DNA of 64,000 nt, from the NCBI GenBank assembly GCA_050485425.1, contig JBJHBJ010000018.1, positions 7,112 to 71,111 on the forward strand, given 5' to 3'. This document shows, in pieces, positions 50,940-59,596 of the stretch. Numbering within the stretch: position 1 is the stretch's first letter; each line of letters opens with the position of its first letter. The translations under genes and the position numbers were made by a program. This stretch comes from LSCE01 sp050485425 (GTDB lineage: Bacteria > Pseudomonadota > Gammaproteobacteria > Nitrococcales > Aquisalimonadaceae). Below the pieces are notes generated by a model. It searched no databases and was not told where the DNA came from. It worked only from the letters and a program-made list of their open reading frames with translations.

Positions 50940-52295
50940 TCAGCCCGCCAGGCGGGCTATGTCGTTATAGAAGGCAAGGCTCATCAACAGCAGCAACAGC
51001 AGCATCCCCACATACTGCGCGTATATCTGGACATGCTCGGACACAGGGCTTCCCTTGATCGCCTCGACGAAAAAGTACAGCAGGTGGCCACCGTCCAGCA
51101 TCGGGATGGGGAGCAGATTGAGTACTCCCAGGCTGATACTGACGATAGCCAGGAACTTCAGGAACGACACCAGGCCGGTGGATGCTGTATCCCCGGCGTA
51201 CTGGCCAATCGTGATCGGTCCACTGAGATTGTTCAGGGAAGCCTGCCCGGTGATCATCCCCCATAGCACCTGCAGGGTCAGTATGCTGGTCCGGTAGGTA
51301 TCCGCTGCCGCTTCGCCCATCGCGCTCAACGGGCCGTACCGTACCGTGTGCTGAATCTCCGCGTAAAGCCCCTCCGGCACATCCGGCCGTACCCCCAACA
51401 CCCCACGCTGGCTGCCGGCCTCCCCCAGATCCACGCTGAGCGCCCGTCGCTCGCCGTCGCGTTCGACATCAACCCGGACGGTCTCCCCGGCTCGATCCCG
51501 CAGCGCATGCACAAGCGCCGTCCAGCCATCGATGTCCACTCCGTCCACGGCCACGATCAGGTCGCCGGCCTGCAGGCCGGCGCTCTCCGCTGCGCCGCCG
51601 CCGACCAGTTCGCCGACCCGGGCATCCAGACTCGGTCGCCAGGGTCGCAGACCGATCGTACCAAGCAGATCGGGGTCGTCACCGAGTCGACCGAGGTTAC
51701 TCAGGTCCATCGCCACCCGGCGTTCTGCGCCACGGTCATCGCGGACCGTCAGGACCGTTTCGGAACGGCTGAGGCTGGCATCCAGCATGGCCACCAGCAC
51801 CTTGTCCCAGGTCGGGGTGCTACGGTTCCCGACTGCAACGATTTCCTCGCCGGACATGACACCGGCGGCGGCTGCCGGCGTCCCGCTCGGGACTTCGCCG
51901 ACGACTGGCCGCAGTTCCGTGGTGCCGGCAACGAAAATTGCCCAGTAGACGACAATGGCGAACAGGAAGTTGAAGGCCGGGCCGGCCGCCACGATCGCCG
52001 TCCTGCGCCACAATGGCTGGCGATTGAAAGCACGGTGCCGTTCATGCTCGGCCACCGGCGACTCGCGCTCGTCCAGCATCTTGACGTAGCCGCCCAGGGG
52101 AATGGAGGCGATGCAGTATTCGGTCTGATCCCGGCCGCCCCGCCAGGTGTAAAGGGGTTTGCCGAAACCCACCGAGTAGCGGAGCACCTTGACACCCAGC
52201 CGCCGGGCTACCCAGTAGTGGCCGAATTCATGGAACGCCACCAGGATGCCGATGGCGGCCAGAAAGGCAATGATGTTGGTGAAGATCCCGCTCAC
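50940..52295 (-). CDS. rseP: Intramembrane site-2 zinc protease RseP
   Basis: A 451-residue inner-membrane metalloprotease that cleaves the anti-sigma factor RseA and residual signal peptides. The zinc motif HEFGH is near residue 22-26 in the first membrane helix and the third ligand in NLLPIPMLDGGH near the C-terminus. Two PDZ domains lie between (about residues 125-300), and four membrane segments are predicted. Length equals E. coli RseP (450). The dxr gene is 52 bases upstream. All catalytic features are intact. Confidence 0.96.
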   Translation of the reverse strand: MSGIFTNIIAFLAAIGILVAFHEFGHYWVARRLGVKVLRYSVGFGKPLYTWRGGRDQTEYCIASIPLGGYVKMLDERESPVAEHERHRAFNRQPLWRRTAIVAAGPAFNFLFAIVVYWAIFVAGTTELRPVVGEVPSGTPAAAAGVMSGEEIVAVGNRSTPTWDKVLVAMLDASLSRSETVLTVRDDRGAERRVAMDLSNLGRLGDDPDLLGTIGLRPWRPSLDARVGELVGGGAAESAGLQAGDLIVAVDGVDIDGWTALVHALRDRAGETVRVDVERDGERRALSVDLGEAGSQRGVLGVRPDVPEGLYAEIQHTVRYGPLSAMGEAAADTYRTSILTLQVLWGMITGQASLNNLSGPITIGQYAGDTASTGLVSFLKFLAIVSISLGVLNLLPIPMLDGGHLLYFFVEAIKGSPVSEHVQIYAQYVGMLLLLLLMSLAFYNDIARLAG

Positions 52296-52347
52296 GTCAT
52301 CCGTCCGACAATAGGCGATCCGATGGCGGATCTGCCAGGCTTTTCAA

Positions 52348-53562
52348 TCAGTTACTGGAAAATCGGCTTACCTGCTCGCGGGCCAGCGCCCGGGCACGCT
52401 CATCGGCGGCAAACACATCATCCAAGGCTAGGACCGGTTCCACGACGAGTCGTTCCAGTGCGCTGTCAATCAGATGCGCAATCTGCGGAAAACGCAACCG
52501 CCCCTGCAGAAATGCGTCCACCGCGATTTCGTTTGCCGCATTTAGGGTGATGCAGGCATCCCCTCCGGCGGCGAGCGCCTGGTAGGCAAGCCCCAGACAG
52601 GGGAAGCGCGCCAGATCCGGGGACTGGAAATCCAGTCTTGCGGTGGCCACCAGATCCAGCCCGGCGACACCAGAGCTGATACGCTGCGGGTAGGCCAGCG
52701 CATGGGCGATTGGCGTCCGCATGTCCGGATTTCCCAGTTGGGCCAGCATGGAACCGTCAACGTATTCAACCAGCGAATGGATGATGCTCTGGGGATGCAC
52801 CACCACATTGACCCGCTCTCCCGGCAGACCGAACAGCCAGCAGGCCTCGATCATCTCCAGGCCCTTGTTCATCAGGGTGGCCGAATCCACCGAGATCTTC
52901 CGCCCCATGCTCCAGTTCGGGTGGGCGCAGGCCTGTTCCGGGGTGACCTGTTCGAGCTGCTCCACCGGCATGGTCCTGAACGGTCCGCCCGAGGCGGTCA
53001 GCAACACCCTGGCCACACCGCTGCCGTCCGGATCTCCGCGCCGGAATCCCGGGGGAAGGCACTGGAAGACGGCGTTGTGCTCACTGTCCAGCGGTAGCAG
53101 CGTGGCGCCATGGCGGCTGACGGCGTCCATGAAAAGCTGCCCTGCCATCACCAACGCTTCCTTGTTCGCCAGCAGGATACGCTTGCCGGCCGTCACCGCC
53201 GCGAGCGTCGGGGCCAGCCCGGCGGCACCGACAATCCCGGCCACCACGGTATCGCCGGCCCTGTCCGACGCCACGTCCACCAGCGCATCGCGACCGGCCA
53301 GGACCCGGACATCCAGGCCGTCATCCCGCAGCCGCTGCTCCAGGGCGGAGGCCTCGGCGGCATCATCAAGCACGGCCAGTGCTGGCCTGAATTGCCGGCA
53401 CTGCTGCTCCAGGCGTTCGACGTTGCGATGGGCGGTCAGCGCGTGGATACGGTAGCGATCCGGGTGGCGGGCAACGACATCCAGGGCGCTGAGACCGATG
53501 GAGCCGGTCGCACCCAGCAGGGTGACTGTCTGTATGGCAGGTTCGGAATCGCGCACGGTCAC
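52348..53562 (-). CDS. dxr: 1-deoxy-D-xylulose 5-phosphate reductoisomerase
   Basis: A 404-residue NADPH-dependent enzyme forming MEP, the committed step of the MEP isoprenoid pathway. The dinucleotide motif is LLGATGSIG (residues 15-23), the metal-site region is LPLDSEHNA with the catalytic Glu, and SGGPFR and NMGRKISVDSATLMNKGLE-like sequence (SMGRKISVDSATLMNKG) follows. Start is a GTG that overlaps the cdsA stop (GTGA). With ispD and ispF about 23 kb away, three MEP-pathway genes are in this window. Confidence 0.97.
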   Translation of the reverse strand: MTVRDSEPAIQTVTLLGATGSIGLSALDVVARHPDRYRIHALTAHRNVERLEQQCRQFRPALAVLDDAAEASALEQRLRDDGLDVRVLAGRDALVDVASDRAGDTVVAGIVGAAGLAPTLAAVTAGKRILLANKEALVMAGQLFMDAVSRHGATLLPLDSEHNAVFQCLPPGFRRGDPDGSGVARVLLTASGGPFRTMPVEQLEQVTPEQACAHPNWSMGRKISVDSATLMNKGLEMIEACWLFGLPGERVNVVVHPQSIIHSLVEYVDGSMLAQLGNPDMRTPIAHALAYPQRISSGVAGLDLVATARLDFQSPDLARFPCLGLAYQALAAGGDACITLNAANEIAVDAFLQGRLRFPQIAHLIDSALERLVVEPVLALDDVFAADERARALAREQVSRFSSN

Positions 53563-54389
53563 ACGTCCGTAACACCGAGCAGGAACAACATCAAGGCGAA
53601 CACGGTGGCCGACGCCGTCAGGCTGTCGATCCGATCCAGCACGCCGCCATGTCCGGGCAGCAGGGTCCCGCTGTCCTTCACCCCGATACGCCGCTTGACC
53701 ATGCTTTCGTACAGATCGCCGACAATGGAGAACATCACCGTGACCAGCACGACCGGAATCAGGATGGCGGCAGCGATCGGTGGCACCGGGAACAGCGCTT
53801 CCATCAACAGGGCCGCGACCACGGCAAGCACCAGACCGCCGACGGCCCCCTCCCAGGTCTTGCCAGGACTGATGGCCGGCGCCAGCTTGCGCCGCCCCAG
53901 TGCCCGGCCGGCGAAATAGGCGCCGACGTCAGCGGCCCAGGTCAGCACCAGCATGAACAGCAGCAGCCAGGGCCCGGACGGTTGGGCGTGCAGCCAGACC
54001 ATGCCGCACCAGGCCGGCAATAGCACGAGCGCGCCGGTCAGCAACGGTGCCGGCGCCGGCCCGCTGCGGCTCTCCGGCAAGGAACGGGAAAACCGCACCA
54101 ACTGGACCAGCGCCAGCAGCCACCAGGCCAGTCCCAGGAAAAGCAGCACGGGTGATAACGGTCCGTGCCCGGGGGCCCCGCCAATCAACCCCATGACCAG
54201 GACGAGGCCACCCAGGTACGCCCAGCGGACGGCCGGGCGATCACAGGCGACCAGTCGCGTCCACTCCCAGGCACCCAGCAGAAACACGGTACCGGCGGCA
54301 ATGGCGAATCCCCAGGTAGGAAGCAGAAAAACCGCGGCCAGGGCGACAGGCAGCAACACCAGCGCGGTCAGCACGCGCCATCTAAGCAC
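53559..54389 (-). CDS. cdsA: Phosphatidate cytidylyltransferase
   Basis: A 276-residue polytopic inner-membrane enzyme making CDP-diacylglycerol from phosphatidate and CTP, the entry to phospholipid synthesis. About eight hydrophobic segments are present. The C-terminal signature SDLYESMVKRRIGVKDSGTLLPGHGGVLDRIDS-like region (GDLYESMVKRR then KDSGTLLPGHGG and LDRIDS) is complete. The start is set at a GTG inside the uppS end (8-base overlap) because homology begins with a short basic segment (VLRWRVLTALVLLP). The upstream open frame is antisense-like noise over uppS. Confidence 0.94.
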   Translation of the reverse strand: MLRWRVLTALVLLPVALAAVFLLPTWGFAIAAGTVFLLGAWEWTRLVACDRPAVRWAYLGGLVLVMGLIGGAPGHGPLSPVLLFLGLAWWLLALVQLVRFSRSLPESRSGPAPAPLLTGALVLLPAWCGMVWLHAQPSGPWLLLFMLVLTWAADVGAYFAGRALGRRKLAPAISPGKTWEGAVGGLVLAVVAALLMEALFPVPPIAAAILIPVVLVTVMFSIVGDLYESMVKRRIGVKDSGTLLPGHGGVLDRIDSLTASATVFALMLFLLGVTDV

Positions 54390-55155
54390 GGTAGGCCTGC
54401 TCGAGCTGGGCGCTGGTCTGGCCGAAACGGCGCTCACGGCCGGCATACCAGGCGAACGCCTCCTCGAGATCCTTGACCCCGAAATCGGGCCATAGCGTGG
54501 GCGTGAAATACAGTTCCGCGTAGGCCATCTGCCAGAGCAGGAAATTGCTGATTCGACGCTCGCCACCGGTGCGGATCAGGAGATCTGGGTCAGGGAGGCC
54601 GGCCGTGCTGAGGTTGCCACCCAGGCTCCGTTCATCGATCTGGGCAGGGTCCAGACGACCGTCGCGGGCCGCGCTGGCGAGCCGCCGGGCTGCCTCGACC
54701 ATGTCCCAGCGGCCGCCATAGCTGGCAGCGATCACCAGCGTGAGCCCGGTATTGTCCGCGGTCATCTGTTCGACACGCTCCACCTGATGACGAAGCCGCT
54801 CGCCCAGCCGGTGGCGGTCTCCGATCAGGCGGATACGGACATCGTTCTCGTGCAGCTTGTCCGTTTCCTTTTCCAGCGTGCGCAGGAACAGGTCCATCAG
54901 CACCGAGACTTCCTCGGCAGGCCGCGACCAGTTCTCGCTGCTGAAGGCGAACAGGGTCAGCACGCGCACACCGCGCCGGCCGCACGCTTCCACGGTGCGC
55001 CTGACCGCCTCCACGCCGGCACGATGACCCGCCGGGCGGGGCATGAACCTGGCCTGCGCCCAGCGCCCGTTGCCGTCCATGACGATGGCCACGTGTTCGG
55101 GGACCGTGGCGGACGGGTTGGTGCCCATTGCGTCGATCTGCTGTTCGCTGTTCAT
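54382..55155 (-). CDS. uppS: Undecaprenyl diphosphate synthase
   Basis: A 257-residue cis-prenyltransferase building the C55 carrier lipid for peptidoglycan and O-antigen. The catalytic Asp is in IVMDGNGRWAQAR (near residue 25-37), and LTLFAFSSENWSRP, DLLIRTGGERRISNFLLWQ and AELYFTPTLWPDF are the other conserved regions. The ATG at 55155 is preferred; an ATG 27 bases downstream also fits. It is 118 bases from frr and overlaps cdsA. Confidence 0.96.
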   Translation of the reverse strand: MNSEQQIDAMGTNPSATVPEHVAIVMDGNGRWAQARFMPRPAGHRAGVEAVRRTVEACGRRGVRVLTLFAFSSENWSRPAEEVSVLMDLFLRTLEKETDKLHENDVRIRLIGDRHRLGERLRHQVERVEQMTADNTGLTLVIAASYGGRWDMVEAARRLASAARDGRLDPAQIDERSLGGNLSTAGLPDPDLLIRTGGERRISNFLLWQMAYAELYFTPTLWPDFGVKDLEEAFAWYAGRERRFGQTSAQLEQAYRA

Positions 55156-55273
55156 GTTTTTACGGATAGTCCACCTTCCCGCGCGGCTGTCCGGCATAAA
55201 AACAGAACCCGACCACTTGCGGGGAACCCCCGCTCGCCGCCGGGCCAGAGGAGAATCCGATCACTGTACCCGA

Positions 55274-55831
55274 TCAGATCTCCATCAGCTCCTGTTCCTT
55301 GCGCTCCAGCAAGGCGTCGATCTCACCAATGAACCGGTCGGTGAGTTTTTGCACCTGGTCTTCGGCGCGGCGCTGGTCGTCTTCCGAGATCTCCTTCTCC
55401 TTGGTCAACGACTTCAGGTCGTTGTTGGCGTCGCGGCGCACATTCCGAATGGCGACGCGCGCCTGTTCGGCCTCGTTTCGGACCACCTTCACGAATTCCT
55501 TGCGCCGTTCCTCGGTCAACGGCGGCATGGGAACGCGGATCACGGTGCCGGAGGTAGCAGGGTTCAGGCCCAGATCGGAGGTCAGGATGGCTTTCTCGAT
55601 CACCGGCACCATCTGCTTCTCGTAGGCTGTCACGGTCAGCGTCCGCGCATCGGACGCGGTCACGTTGGCAACCTGGTTCAGCGGAACCTCGGAGCCGTAG
55701 TACTCGACCGTGACATGGTCCAGCAGGCTGGAGTGGGCACGGCCGGTCCGGATCTTGACGAAATCCGCCTTCAACGCCTCGACGGACTTCCTCATCCGTG
55801 TTTCAACGTCTTTCTTGATGTCTTCAATCAC
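55274..55831 (-). CDS. frr: Ribosome recycling factor
   Basis: A 185-residue factor that with EF-G splits post-termination ribosomes. Conserved parts are the three-helix bundle segments RMRKSVEALKADFVKIRTGRA and RNVRRDANNDLKSL, and the hinge domain with NQVANVTASDARTLTV. The start is a GTG with AAGGGGAT seven bases upstream; it gives the exact family length (185). It lies four bases after the pyrH stop. Confidence 0.97.
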   Translation of the reverse strand: MIEDIKKDVETRMRKSVEALKADFVKIRTGRAHSSLLDHVTVEYYGSEVPLNQVANVTASDARTLTVTAYEKQMVPVIEKAILTSDLGLNPATSGTVIRVPMPPLTEERRKEFVKVVRNEAEQARVAIRNVRRDANNDLKSLTKEKEISEDDQRRAEDQVQKLTDRFIGEIDALLERKEQELMEI

Positions 55832-55835
55832 GCAG

Positions 55836-56555
55836 TTATCCCCTTTCCACCACGGTACCGACATCTTCGCCACGGACGACATCCATCAGTGCTCCCGGGC
55901 GCATCATGTCGAATACCTGGATCGGCAGATTATGGTCACGGCAAAGCACGATCGCTGTCGCATCCATGACCATGAGCTTTCTTTCCAGGACCTCGTCATA
56001 GGTCAGGCGCCGGTAGCGCTCGGCAGACGGGTCCTTCACAGGATCAGCAGTGTACACGCCGTCGACCTTGGTTGCCTTCAGCATGATGTCGGCATCCACT
56101 TCAATGGCCCGCAGGCTGGCGGCGGAATCCGTCGTGAAGAACGGATTGCCTGTGCCGGCGGCGAAGATGACCACCCGCCCCTTCTCCAGGTGACGCATGG
56201 CACGGCGACGGATGTAATCCTCGCAGACCTGGTTGATCTTGATGGCGGACATGACCCGGGTGAACACGCCCGCATGCTCCAGGGCGTCCTGCAATGCCAG
56301 CGCATTCATCACGGTGGCAAGCATGCCCATATGATCGGCCGTGACCCGGTCCATGCCGGCGGCGGCAAGCCCCGCTCCGCGGAAAATATTGCCGCCACCG
56401 ATCACCAGTGCCACCTCAACGCCCATTTCCCGCACTTCCCGCACTTCCTCGGCAAGGCGCCGGATCACCAGGGGATCGATGCCGTACTCCCCGTCACCCA
56501 GCAGACCTTCACCACTCAGCTTCAGCAGGATACGTCGATAAACGGGCTTATTCAT
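55836..56555 (-). CDS. pyrH: UMP kinase
   Basis: A 239-residue amino-acid-kinase-fold enzyme phosphorylating UMP to UDP; it is hexameric and regulated by GTP and UTP. The glycine-rich loop is LLKLSGEGL (residues 10-18), and the VIGGGNIFRG, DHMGMLATVMNALA and GTGNPFFTTDSAA motifs are intact. The start MNKPVYRRI is preceded by tsf at 23 bases. It belongs to the rpsB-tsf-pyrH-frr operon. Confidence 0.97.
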   Translation of the reverse strand: MNKPVYRRILLKLSGEGLLGDGEYGIDPLVIRRLAEEVREVREMGVEVALVIGGGNIFRGAGLAAAGMDRVTADHMGMLATVMNALALQDALEHAGVFTRVMSAIKINQVCEDYIRRRAMRHLEKGRVVIFAAGTGNPFFTTDSAASLRAIEVDADIMLKATKVDGVYTADPVKDPSAERYRRLTYDEVLERKLMVMDATAIVLCRDHNLPIQVFDMMRPGALMDVVRGEDVGTVVERG

Positions 56556-56578
56556 CAGGTGGCGCTCCTCAGACAGCC

Positions 56579-57457
56579 TCAGGAACCACGCACCTGAGCC
56601 ATGACTTCCTCGGCGAAATTGCCTTCTTCCTTCTCGATACCCTCGCCCACTTCCAGGCGTGCGAAGGACACCACCTTGGCACCGGCACCCTTGAGCAGCG
56701 CAGCCACCGTCTGATCGGGGTCTTTCACGAAGGGCTGCCCGACCAGGGTGGTTTCCTTCAGGAATTTCTGCACGCGACCTTCGATCATCTTGTCGACGAT
56801 CTCGGCCGGTTTGCCGCTCTCCAGAGCCTGGGCACGCAGGATCTCGCGCTCCTTGTCCAGGGTATCGGCGGGCATGTCGCTCTCGTCCACGCACAGCGGC
56901 TTGCTCGCCGCCACATGCATGGCGATGTCGCGGCCCAACTGCTCGTCGCCGCCTTCAAGTTCCACCATCACACCGATACGGACACCGTGCAGATACGTCG
57001 CAAGATGGCCGTTGGCGCTGTTGAACAGCGTGAAGCGGCGCACCTGAACGTTCTCACCGATCTTGGCCACCAGCTCCTGGCGCAGGGTGTTGATATCCTT
57101 GCCGCCAGCATCCGCCGCCAGCAGGGATTCCACGTCGGTGGACTGGGTTTTCAGCGCGGTTTCCGCCACAGTCTGCGCGAAAGCACCGAAGTCGTCACCA
57201 CCGGCCACGAAATCGGTCTCGCAGTTCACTTCCAGCAGCACGCCGCGCTTGGCGTCATCACTAACCAGGGCCACGATCTTGCCTTCCGCGGCGACGCGGT
57301 CGGCCTTCTTGTCAGCCTTGGCCAGGCCCTTCTTGCGCATCAGCTCAACGGCCTTTTCCACGTCGCCGTCGGTTTCCACCAGGGCCTTCTTGCACTCCAT
57401 CATGCCGGAGCCGGTGCGCTCCCGCAGCTCCTTGACCATAGCAGCAGTAATTGCCAT
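56579..57457 (-). CDS. tsf: Elongation factor Ts
   Basis: A 292-residue guanine-nucleotide exchange factor for EF-Tu. The N-terminal domain MAITAAMVKELRERTGSGMMECKKAL contains the family signature 1, and the second signature CETDFVAGGDDF lies near residue 79-90. Length is usual. The start is the MAIT codon with AAGAGGAT upstream; the longer frame reads into a hairpin of the rpsB-tsf gap. Confidence 0.97.
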   Translation of the reverse strand: MAITAAMVKELRERTGSGMMECKKALVETDGDVEKAVELMRKKGLAKADKKADRVAAEGKIVALVSDDAKRGVLLEVNCETDFVAGGDDFGAFAQTVAETALKTQSTDVESLLAADAGGKDINTLRQELVAKIGENVQVRRFTLFNSANGHLATYLHGVRIGVMVELEGGDEQLGRDIAMHVAASKPLCVDESDMPADTLDKEREILRAQALESGKPAEIVDKMIEGRVQKFLKETTLVGQPFVKDPDQTVAALLKGAGAKVVSFARLEVGEGIEKEEGNFAEEVMAQVRGS

Positions 57458-57486
57458 GTCTGCATCCTCTTGAAACGAAATTGGTG

Positions 57487-57588
57487 AAACGGGGAGCCAG
57501 GCTCCCCGTTTAGGACACACCGATCAGGTCCCTGCGGCCACGGGCCGGAGCCGTTTCCGGGCCAGGCCCGCCCAGAAGGGCCGCAGGG
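57487..57588 (-). terminator. Two hairpins in the rpsB-tsf gap (attenuator)
   Basis: The tsf-proximal hairpin has perfect 11-bp arms (57487-57497 and 57501-57511, AAACGGGGAGC / GCTCCCCGTTT) with a 3-base loop. The rpsB-proximal one has 10-bp arms (57530-57539 and 57579-57588, CCCTGCGGCC / GGCCGCAGGG) enclosing a further GC-rich stem. Strong structure here is consistent with partial termination that sets the S2:EF-Ts ratio, as known for E. coli. Confidence 0.65.
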
Positions 57589-57631
57589 CTTGTTCAGTGC
57601 CTCCTTTCAAAGAACATTCAGCGTGCCAACC

Positions 57632-58405
57632 TCAGTTGGCCGCCGTTTCGCCGGATTCGTCACCGGCGGATGCTTCCTCGCGGACCTCGACGAAGTCGTC
57701 CTTGTCGCTGCCCGGGCGCACCGAGGAAGCGCGGGCATCCAGCACGGCGTCAGCGGCGCCGCGCAGATACAGGCGAATGGCACGAATGGCGTCGTCGTTG
57801 CCGGGGATGACATAGTCCACGCCGCGCAGGTCGTTGTTGGTGTCAACCACGCCGACCACGGGAATGTTCAGCTTCCTGGCTTCCTGGACGGCGATCTTCT
57901 CGAAGCCGACGTCGATCACGAACAAGGCATCGGGCAGCCGTTCCATATCCTTGATGCCACCCAGCGAGCGATTCAGCTTGTCCAGCTCGCGGGTCAGCAT
58001 GAGCGCCTCCTTCTTCGCCAGCTTCTGGAACGTGCCGTCCTGGGACTGGCCTTCCAGATCCTTGAGGCGTCGGATCGACTGCTTGACGGTACGGAAGTTG
58101 GTCAACATGCCGCCGAGCCAGCGGTGGTCCACGTACGGCATGCCGCAGCGGCTTGCTTCCTCGCGCACGGCTTCGCGCGCCGCGCGCTTGGTGCCGACAA
58201 ACAGGATGCGGCCGCCGTCGGCAATCAGCTTGCCCACATAGTTCAGCGCGTCCTGGTAGAGCGGCAGCGATTTCTCGAGATTGATGATGTGGATCTTGTT
58301 CCGTTCACCGAAGATGAACGGCGACATCTTGGGGTTCCAGTAGCGGGTCTGGTGACCGAAGTGAACGCCGGCCTCCAGCATTTCACGCATGGATACGTTA
58401 GCCAT
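57632..58405 (-). CDS. rpsB: 30S ribosomal protein S2
   Basis: A 257-residue small-subunit protein. Conserved segments are MREMLEAGVHFGHQTRYWNPKM near the start (signature 1), GTKRAAREAVREEA, and PDALFVIDVGFEKIAVQEARKLNIPVVGVVDTN in the C-terminal half. The C-terminus has an acidic extension (EVREEASAGDESGET). AGGAGAAATC lies just before the ATG. It heads the rpsB-tsf-pyrH-frr operon behind a strong promoter and 200-base leader. Confidence 0.98.
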   Translation of the reverse strand: MANVSMREMLEAGVHFGHQTRYWNPKMSPFIFGERNKIHIINLEKSLPLYQDALNYVGKLIADGGRILFVGTKRAAREAVREEASRCGMPYVDHRWLGGMLTNFRTVKQSIRRLKDLEGQSQDGTFQKLAKKEALMLTRELDKLNRSLGGIKDMERLPDALFVIDVGFEKIAVQEARKLNIPVVGVVDTNNDLRGVDYVIPGNDDAIRAIRLYLRGAADAVLDARASSVRPGSDKDDFVEVREEASAGDESGETAAN

Positions 58406-58620
58406 GATTTCTCCTGAGAATCGGGTTTGGGCCTCCATGCACCCGCATGCAACAACCCTCCTCGACACTGGCCGGGAGAGCAACCCATTGCATGTGACGG
58501 TGCATGTGCGGTTTCAGTTTGCAGCCGGCGGCTGCGCATTCAGGTTCCGAACGTCGGCCACGCGCTTCATGTAGAGTGGCCTCCACGGTCCCCGGCCTTC
58601 CCGGTGTTTGCCTGGAAGGC
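58406..58620 (-). promoter_or_regulatory. rpsB mRNA leader, probable S2 autoregulatory region
   Basis: About 215 bases separate the predicted promoter from rpsB. The proximal part contains repeated GGGTTGCT and GGGTTGTTGC segments around a CTCCCGGC...GAGGAG stem, just before the ribosome-binding site. Gammaproteobacterial rpsB leaders are known to form a conserved structure bound by S2; this region is placed and built like one, but I cannot run a covariance match. The rest of the 400-base rpsB-map gap shows no gene. Confidence 0.5.
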
Positions 58621-58626
58621 GCGCGA

Positions 58627-58655
58627 TTTATACCATACTCGTTTGGCCGCGACAA
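58627..58655 (-). promoter_or_regulatory. Strong sigma-70 promoter for rpsB operon
   Basis: On the minus strand TTGTCG (complement of 58650-58655) and TATAAA (complement of 58627-58632) are exactly 17 bases apart. They are followed by a GC-rich discriminator (CGCGCG), typical of stringently controlled translation genes. Confidence 0.7.
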
Positions 58656-58805
58656 TTTGCAGTCGGGTTGCGACAGGCGATAATGCAGGCTCGCTTCCCG
58701 CTTTCCATCACGCGGGAAATGAGCTGATCCGCCCTCGCGGCACGGCGGGCACGGCAGCCCCCGGTACAGTCACCGGACACTTCCAAACAGAAGGCTTTCC
58801 AGCGA

Positions 58806-59588
58806 ATGCCAGTAACCATCAAGACGCCCGAAGAGATCGAAAAGATGCGCGTGGCCGGCCGCCTGGCCAGCGAGGTACTTTCGATGATCACGCCTCATGT
58901 TCAACCGGGCATCAGCACCGAGGAACTGGACCGGATCTGTCACGACTATATCGTCAATGAACAGCAGGCCATCCCTGCCCCGCTGAATTACCGCGGCTTT
59001 CCCAAGTCCATCTGCACGTCGGTGAACCACGTGATCTGCCACGGCATTCCGGGGCCGAAGACGCTGAAGAAGGGCGATATCATCAATATCGACATCACCG
59101 TGATCAAGGACGGCTATCACGGCGACACCAGCCGGATGTTCTTCGTCGGCGAGCCCACCGTGCTGGGCAAGCGGCTCTCCGAGGTTGCACACGCCTGCAT
59201 GTGGGAGGGCATTCGCCTGGTTCGGCCCGGGGCCCGGCTCGGTGATATCGGGCATGCGATACAGAAGCTCGCGGAAAGCCACAATTATTCCGTGGTGCGC
59301 GAATATTGCGGCCATGGCATCGGCAAGGAGTTCCACGAGGACCCGCAGGTCCTCCACTATGGCAGGCCGGGCACCGGCATGGCCCTGGAGGCCGGAATGA
59401 CGTTCACCATCGAACCCATGGTCAACGCCGGGCGCAAGGAAACGCGACTGCTGAAGGACGACTGGACCGTGGTGACCAAGGACCACAGCCTGTCCGCACA
59501 GTGGGAACACACGATACTGGTGACCTCGGACGGCTACGAAGTGCTCACCCTGCGAGCCGATGAACAACCTGGCATCATGCCTCTCTGA
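58806..59588 (+). CDS. map: Methionine aminopeptidase, type I
   Basis: A 260-residue metalloenzyme removing the initiator methionine from nascent proteins. Metal-ligand segments are DITVIKDGYHGDTSRMF (two Asp), GHGIGKEFHE (His), FTIEPM (Glu) and QWEHT (Glu), all intact. Length matches the bacterial type I enzyme (about 264). It is divergent from rpsB, the usual arrangement, and glnD starts nine bases after its stop. Confidence 0.97.
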   Translation: MPVTIKTPEEIEKMRVAGRLASEVLSMITPHVQPGISTEELDRICHDYIVNEQQAIPAPLNYRGFPKSICTSVNHVICHGIPGPKTLKKGDIINIDITVIKDGYHGDTSRMFFVGEPTVLGKRLSEVAHACMWEGIRLVRPGARLGDIGHAIQKLAESHNYSVVREYCGHGIGKEFHEDPQVLHYGRPGTGMALEAGMTFTIEPMVNAGRKETRLLKDDWTVVTKDHSLSAQWEHTILVTSDGYEVLTLRADEQPGIMPL

Positions 59589-59596
59589 TCACCCCC

